In this document: in pieces, positions 16,116-27,777 of the stretch
Numbering within the stretch: the stretch's first letter is position 1
Layout of the letters: each line of letters begins with the position of its first letter
Source of the DNA: Solimonas sp040066175
Lineage (GTDB): Bacteria > Pseudomonadota > Gammaproteobacteria > Nevskiales > Nevskiaceae
Length of the DNA stretch: 64,000 nt
Reading direction: 5' to 3'
NCBI RefSeq assembly: GCF_040066175.1
Contig: NZ_JBEAAM010000005.1
Span: 1-64,000 of the forward strand
The notes under the pieces: model-generated
Seen by the model: only the letters and a program-made list of their open reading frames with translations
What the model was told of the DNA's origin: nothing
Databases searched by the model: none
Made by a program: the position numbers and the translations under genes

Positions 16116-16492
16116 TCACACCGTACCCAGTCCCAGCAACGCGCGGATGCGCGCCGACAGCTCGCGCGTCGAGAACGGCTTGACGATGTAATCGTCGGCA
16201 CCGAGCGCACGCCCGCGTGCGATCTCCGCTTCGCGCCCCTTCGCGGTCAGCAGCACGATGCGGGTGCCCGCGAAGCGCGCGTCGGCGCGCAGCTGCTGGC
16301 AGACGTCGTAGCCGCTGACACCCGGCATCATCACGTCGAGCAGGATCAGGTCGGGCACCGTCGCCTGCGCCTGGCGCAGCGCCTCGGCACCATCGCGCGC
16401 CACACTCACGTCGCAGCCGAGCCGGCGCAGCAGGAATTCGAGCGAGACGACGATGTTCTCCTCGTCGTCGGCGATCAGCACACGCTTGGTCG

Positions 16493-16496
<4 letters not shown>
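16116..16496 (-). CDS. Stand-alone response regulator receiver (REC) protein
   Basis: A 126-residue protein consisting only of a CheY-like receiver. It has the acidic pair in VLIADDEENI, the phospho-accepting Asp in LILLDVMMPG, the Thr of VLLTAKGRE and the Lys of DDYIVKPFS. There is no output domain. Its ATG overlaps the stop of the symporter/histidine kinase gene (ATGA), so it is almost certainly the partner receiver of that kinase, replacing the C-terminal receiver fused to the other sensor. How it passes the signal on is unknown; it could hand phosphate to, or take it from, the CrbR-like regulator. Confidence 0.93.
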
Positions 16497-19179
<2,683 letters not shown>

Positions 19180-19195
<16 letters not shown>

Positions 19196-19368
19196 AGTGT
19201 CAGACCGATCAGCGCCGCCCAAACGGCGAACAGGTAGATCAGCAGCGCGGGCGCCCCCAACGGACCGCTGGCGCCGTCGACGACCGACAGCAATGGATAG
19301 TTGAACAGGCCGAAGCCGACCAGACCCAGCACGGCCAGGCTCAGGCTGCGTCGCGACGGCTGCTGCAT
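19180..19368 (-). CDS. Small two-helix membrane protein preceding the symporter/histidine kinase
   Basis: A 62-residue protein from ATG 19368 (GGAG lies 5-8 bases upstream). It has two hydrophobic segments, SLAVLGLVGFGLFNYPLL and ALLIYLFAVWAALIGLTLWL, and a basic C-terminus (RR). Its end overlaps the GTG start of the symporter/histidine kinase by 16 bp, implying coupled translation. By analogy with the DUF4212 subunit of VC_2705-type transporters it could be an accessory subunit of the sensor's transporter domain; this is inference. It is the first gene of the sensor operon and has an operator-like site 66-82 bp upstream of its start. Confidence 0.7.
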
Positions 19369-19433
19369 GCCCGCTCCGTTCTGCGGGCTGCGCGCCCGCC
19401 GCCCAACCATCGCCGATCGCGGCCGGGGCGTCC

Positions 19434-19450
19434 ATTCGCCAATGGTCGAA
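19434..19450. promoter_or_regulatory. Operator-like palindrome upstream of the sensor operon
   Basis: The sequence TTCGCCAATGGTCGAA (19435-19450) differs at only two of 16 positions from the perfect palindrome TTCGACCATGGTCGAA found upstream of acs. It lies 66 bp upstream of the small membrane gene that begins the sensor operon, a spacing close to that of the related sites before acs, the porin and the actP operon. Confidence 0.6.
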
Positions 19451-19672
19451 GGACGCGGTTTGCGATGAAGAAAGATGAAGCGTTAAATCCGATCCGCACA
19501 GGATGTCTCGGGACGCAAGCTGCAGTGCCGGGCACGCAGCCGGTCACGCACCTGATCCAGCAACCGGGGGGAGACTGTTTTGTGCCGTCCATTGCGCCAT
19601 AACCCGGCAGACCCGATGGCAGTCCATTGTCAATCCGTGGGCTGCAAGACAGGCCCCGTCTTATTGGACACT

Positions 19673-19710
19673 TTGATCGGGTTATCAGACACGTCGTTTA
19701 ACCTGATCAA
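19673..19710. other. 12 bp inverted repeat in the region between the two sensor loci
   Basis: TTGATCGGGTTA (19673-19684) and TAACCTGATCAA (19699-19710) are inverted copies with one mismatch and a 14-base spacer. They lie 28 bases before the start of a short reading frame. They could be a regulator-binding site or an RNA stem. The rest of the 536-base gap (19369-19904) shows no other gene. Confidence 0.5.
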
Positions 19711-19738
19711 GCGTTGGGCGTCACAGGAGATTTAGCAC

Positions 19739-19816
19739 ATGGGTTTTATCAACAAGCTGCTGGGCTACCCCCGTAACCTCCCCCGTCAGGCGGAACCCCG
19801 AGGAGCCGGCTGCTGA
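19739..19816 (+). CDS. Possible 25-residue small protein
   Basis: ATG 19739 is preceded by AGGAGA at an 8-base spacing and opens a 25-codon frame, MGFINKLLGYPRNLPRQAEP..., ending in TGA at 19814-19816. The N-terminal part (GFINKLLGY) looks amphipathic. No family is recognised. The strong ribosome site and the conspicuous inverted repeat before it make expression plausible. It may be a leader peptide for the sensor gene that starts 88 bases downstream, or a free small protein. It could also be chance. Confidence 0.35.
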   Translation: MGFINKLLGYPRNLPRQAEPRGAGC

Positions 19817-19904
19817 TACAGCTCCATGCTGCGGCGGTCTGCGCCTTACACTGCGGCAGCGAGCCGGCGCAGGCGCACGGTGCCGGCATGGAGGATCCGC
19901 ACGC

Positions 19905-22900
19905 ATGCTTCCGCAGTGGCTGCTGTTCCTGCTGTCGGCCGCCTATGTCGGCCTGCTATTCGCGCTCGCCTGGTGGGGTGACCGCAATGCCGCGCGTACT
20001 TCGGAAGGCCGGCCCCGGCCGCTGACTTACAGCCTCGCGCTGGCGGTGTACTGCACCTCGTGGACCTTCTACGGCGCCGTCGGCCGCGCGGCGGAGAGCG
20101 GCTGGGACTATCTGCCGATCTACCTCGGGCCGATGCTGGTGTTCCTGTTCGGCGCGCCGCTGCTGGAACGGCTGCTGCAGCTGTGCCGGCGCCACAACAT
20201 CACCTCGCTGGCCGACTTCATCGGCGCACGCTACGGCCGCCGCCAGCTGCTCGCGGCGCTGGTCACGGTCATCGCCGTGATCGGCATCCTGCCGTACCTG
20301 GCGCTGCAGCTGAAGGCGGTCGCCGTGTCGATGGACGTGCTGATCGCGCCGGACTCGCGCTCGGCGGGCTGGTTCAGCGACGGCGCGCTGGTGACGGCGT
20401 TTCTGCTCGCGGTGTTCGCGATCCTGTTCGGCACGCGCCAGGTGTCGTCGCGCGAGAACCATCACGGCCTGGTGCTGGCCGTCGCCTTCGAGTCCGTGGT
20501 CAAGCTGGTCGCGTTTCTAGCGGTCGGCCTGTACGCCACCTACAGCGTCTTCGGCGGCGCCGGCGACGCGATCACCGCCGCACTGAGTCAGCCCAGAGTC
20601 GCGGCGGCGATGGCGCGTCCGGACTGGATGGCCGGGTTCCTCGCGCAGACCGTGCTGGCGATGGCGGCGATCCTGTGCCTGCCGCGCCAGTTCCACATCA
20701 TGGTCGTCGAGAACAGCGATCCGGGCGACCTGCGCACCGCGCGCTGGGTCTTTCCCGGCTATCTGGCCCTGATCTCGCTGTTCGTGCTGCCGATCGCCGG
20801 CGCCGGCGCGCTGCTGCTCGGCAGCGGCGTCGCGCCCGACACCTATGTGCTGAACCTGCCACTGCAGCGCGGCGACGGCGGACTCGCGCTGCTGGCCTAC
20901 ATCGGCGGCTTCTCCGCGGCGACCAGCATGGTGATCGTCTCCACCATCGCGCTATCGACGATGCTCAGCAACGAGCTGGTGATGCCACTGCTGCTGCGCT
21001 GGCAGCCGCTGGGCCTGGCGCGCGGCAGCGACCTGTCCGGGCTGATCAAGACAGTGCGCCGCGTCGCCATCGTCGCGCTGCTGATCCTCGCCTATCTCTA
21101 CACGCGCTTCTTCGCCGCCGGCGGCACGCTGACCTCGATCGGCCTGCTGTCGTTCGCCGCGGTGCTGCAGTTTGCGCCGGCGCTGCTCGGCGGCCTGTAC
21201 TGGAAGCGCGGCACGCATCAGGGCGTGCTCGCGGGACTGGTCGTCGGCTTTGCGATGTGGGGCTACACCCTGATGCTGCCGACGCTGCTCGGCAGTGAAG
21301 CACCGCTGGTGCGGGATGGGCCGCTGGGCCTGTCGTGGCTGCGTCCGCAGGGGCTGCTGGGCATCGACTGGCTCGACGCCGTCACGCACGGCACGGTGTG
21401 GAGCCTCGCCTGCAATCTGCTCGGCTATGTGCTCGGCTCGCGCTGGTTCGTCGCCGGGTTACGCGACCACCTGCACGCGGTGCGCTTCATCGGCGAGGCC
21501 GAGCCCGATGCGCGACCGCGCGAGATCGCCACCGGCAACGCCACCGTCGGCGATCTGCGTGCCCTGCTGGAACGCTTCTTCGGCGCGCCGCGCGCGGCTC
21601 AGCATCTGCACGACTACGGCGCGCGCATCGGCGTCGTGCTGCACGACCGCGACCGCGCCACACCCGAGCTGGTGCGTGCGAGCGAGCGCTCGCTGGCCGG
21701 CGCGCTCGGCGCCTCGTCGGCGCGCGTGGTCATGGCCGCGATGCTGCGCGGCCGCGACATGCAGGTCGAGGACGTCATCCAGCTGCTCGACGAGACCTCG
21801 CACGCGCTGCAGTTCTCGCGCGAGCTGCTGCAGGCGACGCTGGAACATCTGCCGCAGGGTGTCAGCGTGGTCGATCACGAGCTGCGCCTGGTCGCGTGGA
21901 ACCGACGCTACGTGCAGCTGTTCGGCTACCCGGACGAGCTGATCGTGCAGGGGCGACCGATCGAGGATCTGATCCGTCACAACGCCGGGCAGGGCCTGAT
22001 CGGCGGCCGGACCGGCGTCGCGCCGGCGCAGGACGTCGAGGCGCTGGTCGCGCGCCGCCTCGAGCACATGCGCGCCGGCCGCGCGCACGAGCACGAGCGC
22101 GCGATGCCCGATGGCACGGTGATCCAGATCCGCGGCAACCCGATGCCCGGCGGCGGCTTCGTCACCAGCTACACCGACGTGACCGAATACAAGCGCCAGC
22201 AGGCGCACCTGCAGGAACTGGCCGACACGCTGGAGCAGCGCGTGCGCGAGCGCACCGAGGAACTGTCGCGGCTGGCCGGCGAGCTGGCGACGGCCAAGGC
22301 CAGCGCCGACCGCGCCAATGCGGCGAAGACGCGCTTCCTCGCCGCCGCCTCGCACGACCTGGTGCAGCCGATCAGCGCCGCACGCCTGTTCCTCGCCGCA
22401 GTCGATCGCGAACGCGCGGCGCCGGAGCTGCGCACGCTGGTGCACAACGTCGAAGGCGCACTGGCCGCCGCGGAGCGCCTGCTGTCGGCCCTGCTCGACA
22501 TCTCGCGCCTGGACGCCGGTGCGCTGCCGGTGCGCCGCGAGCACCTGCGCCTGTCCGCGGTGCTCGCGCCACTGGCAGCCGAGTTCTCGGTGCTGGCGAA
22601 GGAACGCGGCCTGGAACTGCGTGCACGCAGCTGCGCGGCCGTGGTGTTCACCGATCCGGGCCTGCTGCGCCGCATCCTGCAGAATTTTCTGTCCAACGCG
22701 CTGCGCTACACGCCTTCCGGCCGCGTGCTGCTCGGCTGCCGCCGCACGCGCGGTGGCGTGCGCATCGAGGTCTGGGACACCGGGCCGGGCATCCCGGCGT
22801 CGCGCCAGCAGGAGATCTTCGAGGAGTTCCGACGCCTGCGCAGCCACGACACGCGCGGCGAAAGCGGGCTGGGCTTGGGCCTGGCGATCGCCGAGCGCAC

Positions 22901-23429
22901 CGCGCGCCTGCTCGGCCACGACATCGGCATGCGCTCGACCGAGGGACGCGGCAGCCTGTTCTGGGTGCGCGTGCCGCTGGGCAATCCCGCCGCGCTGAGC
23001 GTCCCCGGCGAGCCGCCGGCACGCAGCGCACCGGCCTTCGACCAGCCGCGGGTGCTGTGCATCGAGAACGAGGCCGCGGTGCTCGCCGGCATGAAGGCGC
23101 TGCTCGAAAGCTGGGGCTGCCGCGTCGTCGCCTGCGCCAGCCTCGCCGAGGCCGAGGCGCACTGGCGCGGCGGCGCGCGTGCACCGGATCTCGCGCTGGT
23201 CGATTACCACCTCGACGACGGCGTCTCCGGCATCGATGCGCTCGATACCCTTCGCCGGACCTGGCAACGCGAAGTGCCCGGCATCGTCGTCACCGCCGAC
23301 CACACGCCGCAGGCGCGTCAGGCCGCGATCGACCGCGGCTACGCCTTCCTGCCCAAGCCGGTCGCCATCGCCAAGCTGCGCGCGCTGGTCAACCGCATCC
23401 TCGGCGAGCGCGTCGCGGAATCGGCGTAG
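19905..23429 (+). CDS. crbS: CrbS-like hybrid sensor: symporter-PAS-histidine kinase-receiver
   Basis: A 1174-residue hybrid. Residues 1-500 are an SSS transporter domain (SLALAVYCTSWTFYGAVGRA, LPYLALQLKAVAVSMDVL). A STAC-like linker (residues about 540-640) is followed by a PAS domain (LEHLPQGVSVVDHELRLVAW), a coiled-coil and the HisKA box AAASHDLVQPISAARLF. The ATPase domain has NFLSNALRYTPSGR, WDTGPGIP and GLGLAIAERTA. A C-terminal receiver carries Asp in LALVDYHLDDG. The HDLxQPI phospho-box is typical of the CrbS/NahK-type hybrids that partner LuxR regulators. It is convergent with the CrbR-like gene (4 bp between stops), as expected for a partner pair. ATG 19905 gives the normal N-terminus. 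It is likely the sensor for acetate-responsive control of acs. Confidence 0.9.
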   Translation: MLPQWLLFLLSAAYVGLLFALAWWGDRNAARTSEGRPRPLTYSLALAVYCTSWTFYGAVGRAAESGWDYLPIYLGPMLVFLFGAPLLERLLQLCRRHNITSLADFIGARYGRRQLLAALVTVIAVIGILPYLALQLKAVAVSMDVLIAPDSRSAGWFSDGALVTAFLLAVFAILFGTRQVSSRENHHGLVLAVAFESVVKLVAFLAVGLYATYSVFGGAGDAITAALSQPRVAAAMARPDWMAGFLAQTVLAMAAILCLPRQFHIMVVENSDPGDLRTARWVFPGYLALISLFVLPIAGAGALLLGSGVAPDTYVLNLPLQRGDGGLALLAYIGGFSAATSMVIVSTIALSTMLSNELVMPLLLRWQPLGLARGSDLSGLIKTVRRVAIVALLILAYLYTRFFAAGGTLTSIGLLSFAAVLQFAPALLGGLYWKRGTHQGVLAGLVVGFAMWGYTLMLPTLLGSEAPLVRDGPLGLSWLRPQGLLGIDWLDAVTHGTVWSLACNLLGYVLGSRWFVAGLRDHLHAVRFIGEAEPDARPREIATGNATVGDLRALLERFFGAPRAAQHLHDYGARIGVVLHDRDRATPELVRASERSLAGALGASSARVVMAAMLRGRDMQVEDVIQLLDETSHALQFSRELLQATLEHLPQGVSVVDHELRLVAWNRRYVQLFGYPDELIVQGRPIEDLIRHNAGQGLIGGRTGVAPAQDVEALVARRLEHMRAGRAHEHERAMPDGTVIQIRGNPMPGGGFVTSYTDVTEYKRQQAHLQELADTLEQRVRERTEELSRLAGELATAKASADRANAAKTRFLAAASHDLVQPISAARLFLAAVDRERAAPELRTLVHNVEGALAAAERLLSALLDISRLDAGALPVRREHLRLSAVLAPLAAEFSVLAKERGLELRARSCAAVVFTDPGLLRRILQNFLSNALRYTPSGRVLLGCRRTRGGVRIEVWDTGPGIPASRQQEIFEEFRRLRSHDTRGESGLGLGLAIAERTARLLGHDIGMRSTEGRGSLFWVRVPLGNPAALSVPGEPPARSAPAFDQPRVLCIENEAAVLAGMKALLESWGCRVVACASLAEAEAHWRGGARAPDLALVDYHLDDGVSGIDALDTLRRTWQREVPGIVVTADHTPQARQAAIDRGYAFLPKPVAIAKLRALVNRILGERVAESA

Positions 23430-23433
23430 CGCG

Positions 23434-24123
23434 CTACTCCTCGTCCTCGCCCGGTTCGGCCGGCGGCACGTCCAGCGAGGGGTTCTCGGCCTGCAGCAGG
23501 CGCTGCGCCAGCAGCGCCGCCTGCGTGCGGCGGATCAGGCCGAGCTTGCGCAGGATCGCGGTGACGTGCGCCTTGACCGTCGCCTCCATCACGTCGAGTT
23601 CGAAGGCGATCTGCTTGTTGAGGCGGCCGTCGGCCAGCATCATGAAGACCTTGAACTGCTGCGGCGTCAGGCTGGCGATGCGCTGCGCCAGCTCGCGTTC
23701 CTGCGCATCCGCCGCCGGCGCAGCGGCGAGCTGCGGCGGTGCCCACACGCCGCCGTCGATGACGTGGCGCAGCGCACGCGTCAGCTCGTCGAACGACGCC
23801 GACTTGGCGATGTAGCCGGATGCGCCGAAGTCCAGCGCGCGCTGCATGATCGCCGGCTCCTCGTGTCCGGAGACGACCACGACCGGCAGCTCCGGGTGTT
23901 CGTTGCGCAGATACAGCAGCGACGAGAAGCCCTGCGTGCCGGGCATGTGCAGGTCGAGCAGCACGAGGTCCGCGGCCGGATGCTCGAGCACCGCCTGCTG
24001 AAGCGACGCGAAGGCATCGACCTCGACTACCCGTGCATCCGGCAGGATCCGGCGCAGCGCCTGCACCAGCGCACCGCGGAACAGCGGATGATCATCGGCG
24101 ACGATGAGGGTCTGCGCGGACAT
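23434..24123 (-). CDS. crbR: LuxR-family response regulator, CrbR-like
   Basis: A 229-residue NarL/LuxR-type regulator. The receiver has IVADDHPLFRGALVQAL, Asp in LVLLDLHMPGTQG, the switch Ser in VVVSGHEEP and Lys in SGYIAKSAS. A linker leads to the LuxR HTH LTPQQFKVFMMLADGRLNKQ with recognition region VMEATVKAHVTAILRKL. CrbR of Vibrio and its Pseudomonas homologues activate acs when their CrbS sensor signals acetate. Here the gene is 32 bp from the acs stop, on the same strand, and tail-to-tail with the hybrid sensor. It is the best candidate to bind the shared palindromes in this window. The acidic tail (EPGEDEE) is unusual but not informative. Confidence 0.92.
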   Translation of the reverse strand: MSAQTLIVADDHPLFRGALVQALRRILPDARVVEVDAFASLQQAVLEHPAADLVLLDLHMPGTQGFSSLLYLRNEHPELPVVVVSGHEEPAIMQRALDFGASGYIAKSASFDELTRALRHVIDGGVWAPPQLAAAPAADAQERELAQRIASLTPQQFKVFMMLADGRLNKQIAFELDVMEATVKAHVTAILRKLGLIRRTQAALLAQRLLQAENPSLDVPPAEPGEDEE

Positions 24124-24155
24124 GCCCCGAGTCTAGCGCAGACCCTCTTGGCGTC

Positions 24156-26108
<1,953 letters not shown>

Positions 26109-26170
26109 CTGTTCGACTCCATCGCAGGACCTCGTGTGGTCATTGTCGCCCCGGCCGGTGCGGCACCCCA

Positions 26171-26215
26171 TTCGACCATGGTCGAAACGGCCGGCGCATT
26201 CGACCAAGGGCGAAT
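26171..26215. promoter_or_regulatory. Paired operator-like palindromes between acs and the porin gene
   Basis: A perfect 16 bp palindrome, TTCGACCATGGTCGAA (26171-26186), lies 63 bp from the acs ATG. A related site, ATTCGACCAAGGGCGAAT (26198-26215), lies 70 bp from the porin ATG. Each divergent gene thus has one proximal copy at a similar distance. The same motif appears upstream of the actP and sensor operons, so a common regulator, probably CrbR, is inferred. Confidence 0.7.
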
Positions 26216-26284
26216 GGCGGGTCCGCTGTGGCGCTCGCACAGTGCCGTCACCCGCTGAACGCTCAGCACCCACGAGGAGACGGC

Positions 26285-27505
26285 ATGGACAGGAACAACC
26301 GCAGGATAACCGCAACGCAACGGCCGCTGCTGCGCACGGCGCTGGCCCTCGGCGTCGCCGCGCTGACCGGCACCGCACAGGCCGGCGAGACCCGGGTCGG
26401 CGACACCGCGCTGAGCTGGGGCGGCTACGTCAAGCTCGATGTGCTCTACAGCAGCTTTTCCGAGGCGGAGGTCGCGCAGAGCACGTCACGCGACCTGTAC
26501 GTGCCGGCGACGATTCCGGTCTCCAGCGGCGGCGGCGACCGCTACAGCGCGCTCGACTTCCACGCCAAGGAGACGCGCCTGTTCGTCAAGACCGAGACGC
26601 CGCTCGACAACGGCATGAAGCTCGGCTCGCACGTCGAGTTCGACTTCATCGTCAACCAGGGCGCCGGCACCGAAGTCGTCACCAATGCCTACAACCCCGG
26701 ACTGCGCCGCGCCTTCCTGACCTACGGCAACTGGCTGGCCGGCCAGGAATGGAGCACGTTCCAGAACCTCGGCGCGATCCCGGAGACGCTGGACTTCGTC
26801 GCCTTCCCCACCGACGGCACGGTGTTCATCCGCCAACCGCAGCTGCGCTACACGCTCGGCGACTTCGCCTTCGCCGCGGAGAATCCCGAAACCACCGTCA
26901 ATGCCGGCGGCAGCGTCAGCGCCAAGAACGACAGCCTGCTGCCCGACCTGGTCGGCCGCTGGGGCATGAAGCTCGGCGAGGACGGCAACTTCGCCGTCGC
27001 GGCCCTGCTGCGCCAGCTGCGCGCCGACGACACCGACAATCCGGCGACGCCGGCCAACGAGCGCCTGTCGGCCAACACGCTGGGTTTCGGCGTCAGCGCG
27101 TCCGGTAAGATCGTGCTGACGCCGAGCGACGACCTCCGCTTCATGCTCAGCGCCGGCGACGGCATCGGCCGCTACCTGGGGCTGGGCATCTCCGCGGACG
27201 CGGCCGTCGATGGCGGCGATCTCGAAGCGATCGGCGTGATGGCCGGCTATGTCGCCTATCGCCACGCCTGGACCTCGCAGCTGCGCTCGACGGCGACGCT
27301 GTCCAGCTTCCGCGCCGACAACGATGTCGCGTTGACCGGCGGCGGCGCGACCAAGAGTGTGGTCAGCGGCAGCGTGAACCTGCTCTATTCCCCGGCGAAG
27401 AAGCTCACCGTCGGGGCCGAGTACCGCCACGCGCAGCGCGAGGTCGAGTCCGGGGCCGACGGCAGCCTCGACCGCCTGCAGCTCTCGGCCAAGTACCTGT
27501 TCTGA
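26285..27505 (+). CDS. DcaP-like outer-membrane porin
   Basis: A 406-residue outer-membrane protein with a signal peptide (basic start MDRNNRR..., hydrophobic LLRTALALGVAALTG, cleavage after AQA). It then has the DcaP-family pattern of an alternating beta-barrel with SWGGYVKLDVLYSSF near the start, RLFVKTETPLDNGMKL and AFLTYGNWLAGQEWSTF. The last residues LQLSAKYLF end in the Phe typical of outer-membrane barrels. DcaP porins form trimers that admit small anionic substrates such as dicarboxylates. ATG 26285 is supported by AGGAGA. Divergent from acs with shared operator sites, it may provide the outer-membrane step for acetate or related acids; the substrate is inference. Confidence 0.88.
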   Translation: MDRNNRRITATQRPLLRTALALGVAALTGTAQAGETRVGDTALSWGGYVKLDVLYSSFSEAEVAQSTSRDLYVPATIPVSSGGGDRYSALDFHAKETRLFVKTETPLDNGMKLGSHVEFDFIVNQGAGTEVVTNAYNPGLRRAFLTYGNWLAGQEWSTFQNLGAIPETLDFVAFPTDGTVFIRQPQLRYTLGDFAFAAENPETTVNAGGSVSAKNDSLLPDLVGRWGMKLGEDGNFAVAALLRQLRADDTDNPATPANERLSANTLGFGVSASGKIVLTPSDDLRFMLSAGDGIGRYLGLGISADAAVDGGDLEAIGVMAGYVAYRHAWTSQLRSTATLSSFRADNDVALTGGGATKSVVSGSVNLLYSPAKKLTVGAEYRHAQREVESGADGSLDRLQLSAKYLF

Positions 27506-27568
27506 CACAGGCGTTGACGCGACGATGACGTTCGATCCGCGACACTGGGTGCATCCGCCGGTGCCGGA

Positions 27569-27705
27569 CCACCGTATCGATGGTGGACGACCCGACCGAA
27601 GGTCGTCGCGTGCACCGCCCGGGCTGTAACGGGCTCCCCCGCTGCCGCACCCTCCCCCCAACGCGGCAGCACCTCGCGGGCCGGTTTCGTACCGGCCCGT
27701 TTTTT
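27569..27705 (+). ncRNA. Candidate small RNA or structured 3' UTR with C-rich loops
   Basis: Between the porin stop and the next gene lies a chain of hairpins: CCACC/GGTGG (27569-27586), ACGACC/GGTCGT (27587-27606), GCCCG/CGGGC (27617-27634), GCTGCCGC/GCGGCAGC (27641-27670), and a terminator (27677-27705). The single-stranded parts include GGCTCCCCCGC and a loop ACCCTCCCCCCAAC. C-rich exposed loops of this sort are typical of trans-acting sRNAs that pair with Shine-Dalgarno regions. No clear sigma70 promoter was seen, so the RNA may instead be released from the porin mRNA. The 5' end is uncertain. Confidence 0.45.
27677..27705 (+). terminator. Strong Rho-independent terminator
   Basis: CGGGCCGG and CCGGCCCG form an 8 bp GC stem with a 7-base loop (TTTCGTA), followed directly by six T residues. 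It ends the porin transcript and/or the candidate small RNA. Confidence 0.93.
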
Positions 27706-27734
27706 GTCGCGTGTTCGGGATCGCGGAATTCTCT

Positions 27735-27760
27735 CTCTCCCCCACAGTCGTGGGGGAGAG
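27735..27760. repeat. 11 bp inverted repeat, second copy of the GGGGGAGAG-type element
   Basis: CTCTCCCCCAC and GTGGGGGAGAG are perfect inverted copies with a 4-base loop, located between the terminator and the convergent secreted-protein gene. It resembles the longer element at 16008-16100. Confidence 0.7.
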
Positions 27761-27777
27761 GGGATTTGAGCCGTGCT

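Noticed and set aside
13922..16183. A 753-codon plus-strand frame
   Set aside because: Antisense to the exonuclease fusion gene, with Arg/Gln/His-rich low-information sequence and no recognisable domain.
26109..26378. N-terminal extension of acs into the porin promoter region
   Set aside because: The extended frame has no family match and would cover the operator palindromes; ATG 26108 gives the normal Acs start and length.
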